This document shows positions 28,018 through 36,647 of a DNA stretch of 64,000 nt, piece after piece (positions within the stretch are counted from its first letter, which is position 1; each line of letters starts with the position of its first letter). A program made the position numbers and the translations under genes. The DNA lies in assembly GCF_900103265.1 (NCBI RefSeq), contig NZ_FMWX01000002.1:1-64000 (forward strand). Reading direction: 5' to 3'. This DNA is from Sphingomonas sp. NFR15 (GTDB lineage: Bacteria > Pseudomonadota > Alphaproteobacteria > Sphingomonadales > Sphingomonadaceae). The notes under the pieces were generated by a model, which saw only the letters and a program-made list of their open reading frames with translations, searched no databases and was not told where the DNA came from.

Positions 28018-29028
28018 ATGAAGACACTGATTTTGGTCGCCGCCCTTGCGACGGGTGGCATGGCGCTCGCCATGCCGGCGCGCGCCGATGTCAAGGCCGG
28101 GGTCGATGCATGGAGCCGCGGCGATTATCGCAAGGCGATCGACGAATGGCGCCCCGCCGCGATCAAGGGTGATCCCGACGCGCAGTTCAATCTCGGCCAG
28201 GCGTACAAGCTCGGCCGCGGCGTCCCCGTCGATCTGCCGATCGCGGAAAGCTGGTATCGCAAGGCGGCGATGCAGGGGCATCTTCAGGCCGAGGACAATT
28301 ACGGGCTGATCCTGTTCGATGAAGGCAAGCGCACCGATGCGGTCCGCTGGCTCGAACGTTCGGCGACGCGCGGCGAGCCGCGCGCGCAGCTCGTGTTCGG
28401 CACGATGCTGTTCAACGGCGACAACGTCAGCAAGGATTGGCCCCGCGCCTATGCCTTCATCCTGCGCTCGGCCGCGCAGGGCCAGCCGCGCGCGCCGCAG
28501 GTGCAGGCGCAGATGGACCAATATCTCTCGCCCGAGGATCGCCAGAAGGGCATGGTGCTGTCGCGCCAGTATGAGGCGGACGAGAAGCGCCCGCAGCTTC
28601 CGCCGGAGATCGCCGGCGCCGGTACGCAGACCGCGATCCGCGGCACCGATCTGCCACCCTCCGCCTATGATCCCGGAGCCCGCCCCGCGCCGCTCGCGGT
28701 CACGCCACGCCAGGACGGACCCAAGGCTCCGCCGCATGCTGCCGTACCCGATGCGCCGCGCGGGCGCCCCACGCCGCCGCCGCGCCCGCAACCCGCGCCG
28801 ACGTTGGCCGGCAACGGCCGCTGGCGCATCCAGCTCGGCGCGTTCCGGGACGAGGGCAACGCGCGTGGCCTGTGGCAATCGGTGCAAGGCCGCCTCCCCG
28901 GCCTGCAACCCTATTACGTCAAGAGTGGCGCGGTGACCCGCCTCCAGGCAGGCCCGCTCGCCTCCGGCGCGGCCGCCACCCGCGCGTGCGGCGCCGCGCG
29001 GACGAGCTGCGTTCCCGTCGCGCCGTAA
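28018..29028 (+). CDS. Sel1-repeat and SPOR domain protein
   Basis: Protein of 336 residues with a signal peptide ending at ARADV. Sel1/TPR-like repeats occupy about 25-175 (AIKGDPDAQFNLGQAYKLG, AESWYRKAAMQGHLQAEDNY, RGEPRAQLVFGTMLFNG). A Pro-rich linker (about 215-260) and a C-terminal SPOR domain (RWRIQLGAFRDEGNARGLWQ, AVTRLQAGPLAS) follow. It is divergent from the ParA/TPR-SPOR pair, so the locus encodes two periplasmic SPOR proteins with related architecture. The products should locate to peptidoglycan. Confidence 0.85.
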   Translation: MKTLILVAALATGGMALAMPARADVKAGVDAWSRGDYRKAIDEWRPAAIKGDPDAQFNLGQAYKLGRGVPVDLPIAESWYRKAAMQGHLQAEDNYGLILFDEGKRTDAVRWLERSATRGEPRAQLVFGTMLFNGDNVSKDWPRAYAFILRSAAQGQPRAPQVQAQMDQYLSPEDRQKGMVLSRQYEADEKRPQLPPEIAGAGTQTAIRGTDLPPSAYDPGARPAPLAVTPRQDGPKAPPHAAVPDAPRGRPTPPPRPQPAPTLAGNGRWRIQLGAFRDEGNARGLWQSVQGRLPGLQPYYVKSGAVTRLQAGPLASGAAATRACGAARTSCVPVAP

Positions 29029-29056
29029 GCGGCGTAAATTCCAACACCTACCCGGT

Positions 29057-29103
29057 CGTGCCGGGCGAAGTCGAAGGACGCGCGCTTCGACACGCCCGGC
29101 ACG
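29057..29103. terminator. Long perfect hairpin between convergent genes
   Basis: CGTGCCGGGCG (29057-29067) and CGCCCGGCACG (29093-29103) form an 11-bp perfect stem. A second inner pair TCGAAG/CTTCGA (29071-29076 and 29085-29090) extends it. It sits where the SPOR gene (plus) and the phosphate transporter gene (minus) converge. It resembles a REP-type palindrome and could stop transcription from both sides, though no U-run is evident. Confidence 0.55.
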
Positions 29104-29150
29104 AAGAGGTCAAAGTCTGAAAACGCTGCCCGCAGCGCGCGCTTAGCGGC

Positions 29151-30797
29151 TCAGCCCGCCGAGGCGCGCACCAGGCCGAGCAGCAGCCAGTACAGCCCGC
29201 CCGACAGCAGCATCGCCGCCGGCAGCGTCATCACCCAGGCCAGCACCATGTTGAGGATGGTGCGCGCCTGGAGTCCGCTCCCGCTCGCCACCGAAGCGCC
29301 GGCGACGCCGCTCGACAGGATGTGCGTGGTCGAAACCGGCGCCGCGAACAGATCGGCGGTCATGATCGTGAACGCCGCGACGATCTCGGCCGAGGCGCCC
29401 ATGCCATAGGTCAGGTGCGTCTTGCCGATCTTCTCGCCGACGGTGACGACGATCCGCTTCCACCCGACCATCGTGCCAAGCCCGAGCGCGATCGCGACGA
29501 TCACCTTCACCCACAGCGGAATGAAGCGCGTGCCCTTCTCGAGATGCTTCTGATACGCGCCGATCGCCTTCAGTTCGTCCGTCGAGAAGATCTTCTCGGA
29601 ACCCTTGTCCTTGGTGACGAACTGCGCGACGCCCTGCAGCAGATACATGTCGTTGCGCAGATTGGGCGTGGCGGCGGCGGGCACCTTGTCGAGCGAACCA
29701 TAGCCCGAGATGCGCGCGCTGACATCGTGCGAGAGCGTGTCGATCGCGCCATAGGTCGCGGCGCCGGTAGCCGTCTTGGCCTCCAGCGCGTGCGTCAGCA
29801 CCGCGCGCGCCGCATCGACATCGGTGCCGATGGTGCCGCCATGCGCGCGAAACGCGGTGGCGGCGGCATTGGCGGAGGCGACGAAGCCGGGCATCTCGCT
29901 CGCCGGCATCGTGCGGTTGAGCGCATAAGCAGTCGGCGCGCAGCCGATCAGGATGAGCATGATGAGCCCCATGCCCTTCTGCCCGTCATTGCTGCCGTGG
30001 AAGAAGGAGACCGCGGTACAGGTCGCGATCAGCGTCGCGCGGATGCCCTTGGGCGGCGGCGAATCGGTCTTGGGCGCGGCATAGAGCTTGGGATTGCGCA
30101 GCACCTGCTTCATCACCAGCAGCAGCACCAGCGATCCGATAAAGCCGATCAGCGGGCTGAACAGCAAAGCCGACAGCACCTTCTGCGCCTGGCTCCAATC
30201 GACGCCCGAGGTGCCGTTGCCGCCATGCGACACGATCTGATTGGCGAAGCCGACGCCGAGCACCGAACCGATCAGCGCGTGGCTCGATGAATTGGGCAGC
30301 CCGACATACCAGGTCGCCAGGTTCCAGATCACCGCCGCCAACAGCAGCGCGAAGATCATCGCGAAGCCCGCGCTCGATCCGACGTGCAGGATCAGATCGA
30401 CCGGCAGCAGCGTCACGATCGCATAGGCGACCGCGCCGCTCGACAGCATCACGCCGAGGAAGTTCCAGAACCCCGACCACACCACCGCCACCGGGGCGGG
30501 CAGCGAGTGGGTGTAGATCACCGTCGCGACGGCGTTAGCGGTATCATGGAAGCCGTTGACGAACTCGAACCCCAGCGCGATCAGCAGGGCGAGCGCGAGA
30601 AACGCGAAGGTCGCGGTCGCCAGCCCCTCGCCCGCCTGCGCTGTGTCGAACAGGATGCTCGCACCCGCATAACCCACCGCGCCGACAATAATCGCGAGGA
30701 ATATCCAGCGCCCCGCCGGGTGCAAGGGCCGGTCGAGATGCGGCGCGCCGACGGAACGTTCACTCGGATCGAGTGACGCTGTAGTGGATATATCCAT
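29151..30797 (-). CDS. pit: Inorganic phosphate transporter, PiT family
   Basis: Membrane protein of about 548 residues. The PiT signature FVNGFHDTANAVATVIYTHS occurs in the N-terminal repeat, and its counterpart (VSTTHILSSGVAGASVASG) in the C-terminal repeat. About ten membrane helices are split by a long soluble loop (about 330-450). It imports phosphate (with metal) using the proton or sodium gradient. The start is uncertain: ATG 30797 (MDISTT) is chosen, and ATG 30827 is possible; neither has a strong ribosome site. It complements the polyphosphate genes elsewhere in the window. Confidence 0.88.
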   Translation of the reverse strand: MDISTTASLDPSERSVGAPHLDRPLHPAGRWIFLAIIVGAVGYAGASILFDTAQAGEGLATATFAFLALALLIALGFEFVNGFHDTANAVATVIYTHSLPAPVAVVWSGFWNFLGVMLSSGAVAYAIVTLLPVDLILHVGSSAGFAMIFALLLAAVIWNLATWYVGLPNSSSHALIGSVLGVGFANQIVSHGGNGTSGVDWSQAQKVLSALLFSPLIGFIGSLVLLLVMKQVLRNPKLYAAPKTDSPPPKGIRATLIATCTAVSFFHGSNDGQKGMGLIMLILIGCAPTAYALNRTMPASEMPGFVASANAAATAFRAHGGTIGTDVDAARAVLTHALEAKTATGAATYGAIDTLSHDVSARISGYGSLDKVPAAATPNLRNDMYLLQGVAQFVTKDKGSEKIFSTDELKAIGAYQKHLEKGTRFIPLWVKVIVAIALGLGTMVGWKRIVVTVGEKIGKTHLTYGMGASAEIVAAFTIMTADLFAAPVSTTHILSSGVAGASVASGSGLQARTILNMVLAWVMTLPAAMLLSGGLYWLLLGLVRASAG

Positions 30798-31026
30798 AAA
30801 GTCGGCGTGGCCCGCTTCTGTTACCATATGATGACAGAAGCGTTCTTCACGAAGCTCTGTCGAAACCAGCGCGTCGATCGCGCCGATGTTGCGGCGCCCC
30901 TTAATCTCGATTTGCCCCGGCGGCAACCGGTGCGGGCGGTCTCGGCCGCGTTTCGTCGCATCGCCCGCGCCGAGGCGCCACGATCAACGATTGCCCTCGG
31001 CGCCGCCGTTCCCTACCTGTTCGCCG

Positions 31027-33324
31027 ATGAGTATCCCAGCGTCCACCGCCGAACCCGCCTATCTCAAAGGTCTCAACGCGCCGCAGCGCGATGCCGTGCT
31101 CACCACCGAGGGACCGGTGCTGGTGCTCGCCGGCGCGGGCACCGGCAAGACCGCCGCGCTCACCGCGCGGCTCGGCCATCTGCTCGCGACCCGGCGGGCC
31201 TATCCGAGCGAGATCCTCAGCGTCACCTTCACCAACAAGGCCGCGCGCGAGATGCGCGAGCGCGTCGGCCGGCTGGTCGGCGATCTCGTCGAGGGGATGC
31301 CGTGGCTCGGCACCTTCCACGCGATCGGCGCGAAGATGCTGCGCCGCCATGCCGAGCTGGTCGGGCTACAGTCGAACTTCACCATCCTCGATACCGACGA
31401 CCAGCTCCGGCTGCTCAAGCAACTGATCCTCGCCGCCGACATCGACGAGAAGCGCTTCCCCGCGCGCAGCCTCGCCGGGCTGATAGACGAGTGGAAGAAC
31501 AAGGGCCTCACCCCGCGCGAGATCGACGCGGGCGAGAGCGAGCGCTATGCCAACGGGCGCGGCGGCGAGCTCTACCAGCGCTATCAGGAGCGGCTCGCCG
31601 CGCTCAACGCCTGCGATTTCGGCGACCTGCTGCTCCACATGCTGACCATCCTCAAACGCGAGCGCGAGGTGCTCGCCGATTATCAGCGCCGCTTCAAATA
31701 TATCATGGTCGACGAATATCAGGACACTAACAGCGTCCAATATCTGTGGCTGCGCCTGCTCGCGCAGGAGCGCAAGAACATCTGCTGCGTCGGCGACGAC
31801 GATCAATCGATCTATTCGTGGCGCGGCGCGCAGGTCGAGAACATCCTCAAGTTCGAAAAGGATTTCCCCGGCGCCAAGGTGATCCGGCTCGAACAGAATT
31901 ACCGCTCGACCCCGCACATCCTCGCCGCCGCGAGCGGTGTGATCGCCAACAATAGCGGCCGGCTCGGCAAAACCTTGTGGACCGAGGAGGCCCAGGGCGA
32001 CAAGGTCAAGGTGCTCGGCGTGTGGGACGGCCCCGAGGAAGCGCGCCGCGTCGGCGAGGAGATCGAGGCGGCGCAACGGAACGGCCAGTCGCTCGACAAG
32101 ATCGCCATCCTCGTGCGCGCGCAGCACCAGACGCGCGAGTTCGAAGACCGCTTCATCGCGATCGGCATGAACTATCGCATCATCGGCGGCTTCCGCTTCT
32201 ACGAGCGCGCCGAAATCCGCGACGCGCTCGCCTATCTGCGCGTCGTCCACCAGAGCGCCGACGATCTCGCCTTCGAACGCATCGTCAACGTCCCCAAGCG
32301 GGGCCTGGGCGACAAGGCGGTGCAGAAGCTCCATTTGCTGGCGCGCGCCGAGAATATCCCGCTGAGCGTCGCGGCGGCGCGAATCCTCGACACCGACGAA
32401 CTGACCGGCGCCGCGCGCAAATCGCTCGGCAATTTCGTGATCGATCTCGCCCGCTGGCGGCGCATGGCGAACGAACTCCCCCATGCCGAACTCGCCCGCC
32501 AGATCCTCGACGAAAGCGGCTATACCGGCGCGCTCCAGGCCGAGAAGTCGGTCGAGGCGGCGGGGCGGCTGGAAAACCTCACCGAACTCGTCCGCGCGAT
32601 GGAGGAATATGAGAGCCTCGGCGCGTTCCTCGAACACGTCAGCCTCGTCATGGACAATGAGTCGCAGGCCGACGAAGCCAAGGTGACGATCATGACGATC
32701 CACGCCGCCAAGGGCCTCGAATATGACACCGTCTTCCTGGTCGGCTGGGAAGAAGGCCTGTTCCCCTCGCAACGCGCGATCGACGAAGGCGGCAACGCCT
32801 CGCTGGAGGAAGAACGCCGCCTCGCCTATGTCGCGATCACCCGCGCCCGCCGCCGCGCGATCATCCTCCACGCCGCCAACCGCCGCATCTACGGCCAGTG
32901 GACCAGCAGCATCCCGAGCCGCTTCGTCGGCGAGCTGCCCTCGGCCCACATCGAGAGCGAAAACAGCATGAGCGGCGGCGAAAGCCTGTGGCGCGCCAAC
33001 TGGTCGGAACGCGCCGACCCGTTCGCGGATGTGGCGCGCGGCACGGGGCGCGGCCCGGGCTGGCAACGCGCGGCCGGGGTGAAGGACGGCGGCAGCTTCA
33101 CCAGCCGCACGTTCTCCCGCGAACCCACCCGGGTTGTGGAGGCGCGGGCGAGCGCGGTGAGTTTGGGGAACAAGGGGCGTTCGGATCTGGAGGTGGGCAT
33201 GCGCGTGTTCCACCAGAAATTCGGCTACGGCGCGATCGCGTTGATCGAGGGGAATAAGCTCGAAATCGACTTCGACGAGGCTGGAAGGAAGCGGGTGATG
33301 GATACGTTTGTTACGGTAGGGTGA
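31027..33324 (+). CDS. uvrD: UvrD/PcrA-type superfamily 1 DNA helicase
   Basis: Protein of 765 residues. It contains Walker A AGAGTGKTAALTARL, motif Ia SVTFTNKAAREMRERV, motif II VDEYQDTN, motif III GDDDQSIYSWRGA, motif IV (VIRLEQNYRS), motif V TIHAAKGLEYDTVFL and motif VI YVAITRARRRA. The C-terminal tail ends in a Tudor-like segment (VFHQKFGYGAIALIEGNKLEIDF), as in UvrD/PcrA. It unwinds DNA 3'-5' in excision and mismatch repair. The ATG at 31027 begins the conserved N-terminus. Confidence 0.94.
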   Translation: MSIPASTAEPAYLKGLNAPQRDAVLTTEGPVLVLAGAGTGKTAALTARLGHLLATRRAYPSEILSVTFTNKAAREMRERVGRLVGDLVEGMPWLGTFHAIGAKMLRRHAELVGLQSNFTILDTDDQLRLLKQLILAADIDEKRFPARSLAGLIDEWKNKGLTPREIDAGESERYANGRGGELYQRYQERLAALNACDFGDLLLHMLTILKREREVLADYQRRFKYIMVDEYQDTNSVQYLWLRLLAQERKNICCVGDDDQSIYSWRGAQVENILKFEKDFPGAKVIRLEQNYRSTPHILAAASGVIANNSGRLGKTLWTEEAQGDKVKVLGVWDGPEEARRVGEEIEAAQRNGQSLDKIAILVRAQHQTREFEDRFIAIGMNYRIIGGFRFYERAEIRDALAYLRVVHQSADDLAFERIVNVPKRGLGDKAVQKLHLLARAENIPLSVAAARILDTDELTGAARKSLGNFVIDLARWRRMANELPHAELARQILDESGYTGALQAEKSVEAAGRLENLTELVRAMEEYESLGAFLEHVSLVMDNESQADEAKVTIMTIHAAKGLEYDTVFLVGWEEGLFPSQRAIDEGGNASLEEERRLAYVAITRARRRAIILHAANRRIYGQWTSSIPSRFVGELPSAHIESENSMSGGESLWRANWSERADPFADVARGTGRGPGWQRAAGVKDGGSFTSRTFSREPTRVVEARASAVSLGNKGRSDLEVGMRVFHQKFGYGAIALIEGNKLEIDFDEAGRKRVMDTFVTVG

Positions 33325-33331
33325 TCAAAAT

Positions 33332-34375
33332 TTAGCGATACGGTGGCGACGTCACCATCCCATCGTGGTATCCGTGGATAGATTTAACTTTTCCCCACAT
33401 CAACGCATCATTGAAATTACGGATAATTGGCGGATTAACACGCCACCAATGCGGATTCTCCTCCGACGCGGTTGATGCATTTACTTTGTAAACCGCGTGA
33501 TACAACGGTTCTTTAAATCGAGAATAGTACTGATGATCGTCCTCATCGTGATAGTCGGATGATGGAAGAGTTAGCTGTAAATTCATTTCCCAGTTAATGA
33601 CCTGGCCATCTATGTTATCACGTAAGGCTCGCTCGACTTCAAATTTATTTAAAGATGGTACCGTGTTTGCTGGCACTAGATAATCTGCCCAGCAGTTATA
33701 AAAACAACCATTTGGAGTATCATGCCAAATTGCCCGAACCCGAAGACACTCACCAACAGAGACTTTGACCCGGGAAAGTTCATGTATGATCCTTTGGAGA
33801 AACGGCAGACTTGGCGGATCAATACCAGACCTGCTTTCAACGTATAAAAAATTTCCCCTGTAATGCGCAGTCCATCTTTGCTCACGTTCTGTATAAAATA
33901 TTTTCCAGTCTTGTGTTCCGGGCGACGAGAAAAATTGTTGTGCTAAATAATAGTTTTCGTGAGTGAGAAGACGTTTCTCAATATCTACCGCGTCCCATAC
34001 AGTTACTGACAATCTTTCTGATTTTTTTATTTCATCGAGCTTTCTCATCAATTCCGCAGAAGGCTGCGTCGACGTAACAAGCAAAAATCCGGAAGCGCTA
34101 ATTCGAGCGCATCGATCGAATATATCAACTACATCACCCACGCCGACCGATTTTCCGGATCGCGCGTAGTGCTTGCAATCAACCAACCATAACGCGCGCG
34201 CCCTGGTGAGTGGACCAATGATTTCCTCCTCTGCTATCAAATCCCTCCCACTATCAGCACCAACTCCCGTCCAACTCGGCCGTAAGCCCGCTTTTAAAAG
34301 AAGTTCGCGGATAAGTTGTTCAAACTTTGATCCATCTGTTGATAACTCGGTAAAATCCAGCAATTCGATCTCCAC
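33332..34375 (-). CDS. Mrr-like restriction endonuclease domain protein
   Basis: Protein of 347 residues. The first about 130 residues look like an Mrr/PD-(D/E)xK nuclease: KFEQLIRELLLKAGL helix, GADSGRDLI with D45, then LWLVDCKHYA with D66-x-K68 and GVGDVVDIFDR. The C-terminal 200 residues are unlike anything I recognise (WWRVNPPIIRNFNDALMWGK near the end). The gene is visibly richer in A and T than everything around it and uses A/T-ending codons, a sign of recent transfer. It lies between uvrD and a toxin-antitoxin operon. A role in defence against foreign DNA is likely but unproven; no methylase is adjacent. Confidence 0.75.
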   Translation of the reverse strand: MEIELLDFTELSTDGSKFEQLIRELLLKAGLRPSWTGVGADSGRDLIAEEEIIGPLTRARALWLVDCKHYARSGKSVGVGDVVDIFDRCARISASGFLLVTSTQPSAELMRKLDEIKKSERLSVTVWDAVDIEKRLLTHENYYLAQQFFSSPGTQDWKIFYTEREQRWTAHYRGNFLYVESRSGIDPPSLPFLQRIIHELSRVKVSVGECLRVRAIWHDTPNGCFYNCWADYLVPANTVPSLNKFEVERALRDNIDGQVINWEMNLQLTLPSSDYHDEDDHQYYSRFKEPLYHAVYKVNASTASEENPHWWRVNPPIIRNFNDALMWGKVKSIHGYHDGMVTSPPYR

Positions 34376-34388
34376 CTTACGAAAAAAC

Positions 34389-34685
34389 CTAAGCCGCCAC
34401 CCGCTCCACCACGATCTCCCCGGCCCGCGCCCACACCTCGACGAGGTCGTGCGCGGCCTGCATCCGCATCAGCGTATCGGCGCTCAGCCCGAACGCCTTT
34501 TCGAAGCGGATCGCCATTTCCGCCGACAGCCCGGCGCGCCCGCCGAGCAGGTTGCTCATTGCCTGCCGCGTCACATGCAGCTTCGCCGCCGCGTCGGTGA
34601 TCGACAAACCATGCGGATCGATCACCTCCGCGCGTAGCCAGCCGCCCGGATGCACCGCGAAGCTCGAATGTAGCTTGATCGCCAT
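34389..34685 (-). CDS. HigA/VapI-type antitoxin, apparently without its own toxin
   Basis: Protein of 98 residues. PGGWLRAEVIDPHGLSITDA, KLHVTRQAMSNLLGGRAGLS and MAIRFEKAFGLSADTLMRMQ are the HigA-type Xre helix-turn-helix. The ATG at 34685 overlaps the stop of the PIN toxin gene (TGATG). A HigB-type RelE toxin would normally precede it, and none is here, so it appears to be a third gene of the vapBC operon. It could bind the operon's operator. Confidence 0.82.
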   Translation of the reverse strand: MAIKLHSSFAVHPGGWLRAEVIDPHGLSITDAAAKLHVTRQAMSNLLGGRAGLSAEMAIRFEKAFGLSADTLMRMQAAHDLVEVWARAGEIVVERVAA

Positions 34686-35086
34686 CACCCCTCCTTCATC
34701 GCCGACCGCATCCCGAGATGCGTGACGAAAGGATCGAAATCGCGATCACTATACAGCAGCGCGATTCCGTCCTCGATACACCGAGTCGCGATCAGCGTGT
34801 CGATGGTCTTGCGGACCGTGACGCCGATCCCACGCAAGGTACGATAGTGTCGAGCCGCCGCCAGCGCCACATCGCGCCCGACGATGTCGATGGATTGCAG
34901 CGTGTTCATCAGCGCCAGCGCTTGCTCGAAATCGCGCTCGGTGTTGAAGCCTTGCAGAACCTCCGCCAGGATCACGTCGCCGACCATGATCGGCGCGTGC
35001 CCGAGCAGATCGTCGAGCCGGTCACTTTCCGGCGTGGCGACCCCACGAAAATAGTCGATCCAGACGCTGGAATCGACCAGGATCAT
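34685..35086 (-). CDS. vapC: VapC-type PIN-domain toxin
   Basis: Protein of 133 residues. The PIN-domain acidic residues are visible: D5 in ILVDSSVWIDYF, E in DVILAEVLQGF, the Asp in RKTIDTLIATRCIEDG and D in LYSDRDFDPF. These bind Mg/Mn for ribonuclease activity, typically on initiator tRNA or rRNA. It overlaps vapB by ATGA and the downstream HigA-type gene by one base. The product is expected to be toxic unless bound by VapB. Confidence 0.9.
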   Translation of the reverse strand: MILVDSSVWIDYFRGVATPESDRLDDLLGHAPIMVGDVILAEVLQGFNTERDFEQALALMNTLQSIDIVGRDVALAAARHYRTLRGIGVTVRKTIDTLIATRCIEDGIALLYSDRDFDPFVTHLGMRSAMKEG

Positions 35087-35277
35087 CCGTCGATGCGCAT
35101 CTCGTCGAGATCACCCGTCCAACCGAGCTTACCCCGAAACGCGCGGATGCCCGCCTGTCGCCGCACCTGAAGCAAGGTGCGCAGGCCGAGCTCCACCGCC
35201 TCGCGCTTGGTGCGCGCACCGCTCGCCGCCATCGCTTCCGCGATGAGGTCGTCATCGATCACGATATTGGTCCGCAT
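35083..35277 (-). CDS. vapB: VapB-type antitoxin (AHH/type II, COG5450-like)
   Basis: Protein of 64 residues. MRTNIVIDDDLIAEAMAAS, then TKREAVELGLRTLLQVRRQA, is the ribbon-helix-helix DNA-binding part. The C-terminal FRGKLGWTGDLDEMRID is the usual VapC-binding tail with Trp and acidic residues. It should neutralise VapC and repress its own promoter. The start codon overlaps a 10-bp perfect inverted repeat that is a probable operator. Confidence 0.88.
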   Translation of the reverse strand: MRTNIVIDDDLIAEAMAASGARTKREAVELGLRTLLQVRRQAGIRAFRGKLGWTGDLDEMRIDG

Positions 35278-35307
35278 ATGTGTATCCTTCGAACAAAGAT
35301 ACACATA
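35277..35307. promoter_or_regulatory. Operator-like inverted repeat at the vapB start
   Basis: TATGTGTATC (35277-35286) and GATACACATA (35298-35307) are perfect inverted repeats of 10 bp separated by 11 bp. One arm abuts the vapB start codon. Ribbon-helix-helix antitoxins bind such palindromes to repress their operon, so this is the likely autoregulatory site. Confidence 0.7.
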
Positions 35308-35501
35308 ACCACTTGAAGCACGCCGCGCAATCCCGCTGTCCTACACCACCCGACCCATGCCAGACTTGCAGCATGCCCGTCCGCCTGCCCCCGATCGCCG
35401 CCACCAGACCGCCTCGCGCCAACAGCCCCGCCGCGCGCTCAGCCCCCAAAAATCGCACTCCGCCAACCGTGCGCACAGTGGACAACCTTAGCCACGTTTC
35501 C

Positions 35502-36191
35502 CTAGCGCAGCCGCCGCAACCACCGGTTCGCGGCGAACACCAGCAGCGCCCAGACCGTGCCGAAGCACCAGCCGCCGAGCACGTCGCTCGGCCAATGCAC
35601 GCCGAGGTACACGCGGCTGCACCCGATCAGGACGACGAGAAGGCTGAAGAAGCTCACGATCGCGACGCGGGCGGCGCGCCGCGCCTCGACGCCCGCCAGC
35701 ATCAGCGCAATCGTCAGATAGGTCGCGGCGGAGATCATCGCGTGGCCGCTCGGGAAGCTGGCGTTGTCGACCCAGACGAGGTGCGGCACCACGTCGGGGC
35801 GCGGGCGGTGGATCACGCTCTTGAGCTCGGCGGAGAGCAGCGATGCGCCGATCAGCGAGGCGGCGATCCACGCGGCCTCGGCGCGTCGGCGCAGGAAGCA
35901 CAAGGCGGCGATGCCCGATCCACCGAACAGCCACATCAGCGTGAACCCGCCGAGTGCCGAAATGTCGATCGCCGACTGGCGCAGCCACACCGGCCCGATC
36001 GGCACGTCGAGGTGCCCAGGCACGCGCAGCGCGAGCAGCGTCGGCGCGTCGAACCCGAAGCCCACGCCTTCGATCAGTTCGGCCGCGATGTGGAGCCCGA
36101 GCAGCAGCGCCGATACCGCCAGCAGCGCGACCAGCGGCCACAACCACGCGATCGCGCGCGGCGCTTCGTCGAGCGGCACGCCGGCCTTCAC
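35502..36191 (-). CDS. PAP2-family membrane phosphatase
   Basis: Protein of 229 residues with about six membrane helices. The three phosphatase motifs are intact: KSVIHRPRP, SFPSGHA and SRVYLGVHWPSDVLGG. It dephosphorylates lipid phosphates such as undecaprenyl diphosphate or phosphatidic acid at the membrane. It starts at GTG 5 bp after the neighbouring small gene; the longer open frame lies over that gene and is not credible. Confidence 0.88.
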   Translation of the reverse strand: MKAGVPLDEAPRAIAWLWPLVALLAVSALLLGLHIAAELIEGVGFGFDAPTLLALRVPGHLDVPIGPVWLRQSAIDISALGGFTLMWLFGGSGIAALCFLRRRAEAAWIAASLIGASLLSAELKSVIHRPRPDVVPHLVWVDNASFPSGHAMISAATYLTIALMLAGVEARRAARVAIVSFFSLLVVLIGCSRVYLGVHWPSDVLGGWCFGTVWALLVFAANRWLRRLR

Positions 36192-36196
36192 CGGCG

Positions 36197-36517
36197 TCAG
36201 CCCAGTTCGACCGTCATCAGCGTCGAATCGGCGTATTTGGGGTCGCTGGGGATGAACAGGGGGTTCGCCTTGAAGGCACGCGGCGTCAGCCGCAGCCCGG
36301 TCAAGCCGGCGAGCTTGAAGGTGCCGAGCTTGAGTTCCTTGGGCGGCCGCCCGTCGCGCTCCAGCACCACGCCGTCGATGAAGAGGTCGCCGTGGCGTGT
36401 GTAGATGATGTGCGGCGCGAGCGTCACCTCGGTACGGTTGTAGGTCGCGGCGAGGCAGCGCTGGCGCACGATGCCTTCGAACACGGTGGGAACGTCGCCT
36501 GCGGGGGTGTCTGTCAC
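36197..36517 (-). CDS. Conserved-looking small protein of unknown function
   Basis: Protein of 106 residues with a GTG start. It has no membrane segment and looks beta-rich (TEVTLAPHIIYTRHGDLFIDG). The C-terminus is LFIPSDPKYADSTLMTVELG. I recognise no family with certainty; part of it recalls WYL-like beta domains, but the key residues are absent. It is transcribed together with the PAP2 phosphatase, 5 bp upstream of its start. Confidence 0.55.
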   Translation of the reverse strand: MTDTPAGDVPTVFEGIVRQRCLAATYNRTEVTLAPHIIYTRHGDLFIDGVVLERDGRPPKELKLGTFKLAGLTGLRLTPRAFKANPLFIPSDPKYADSTLMTVELG

Positions 36518-36647
36518 GGCATGGTCTTCGGGTCGGGGAGAGTGGCGGCGCGCTTACCGCGCGCGTGACGGTACAGCAAGTGCGGATGCGGCCGGCGCGC
36601 GTGCGCGGCGGCTCGACAAGCGGGGTATCGGCCCATATCAGCCGGGC

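Noticed and set aside
31366..33213. A 615-codon frame opposite the UvrD gene
   Set aside because: The helicase motifs on the plus strand are complete; the opposite frame is a GC artefact.
35252..35485. A 77-codon frame upstream of vapB on the minus strand
   Set aside because: It covers the vapB operator and has a random-looking sequence with no ribosome site.
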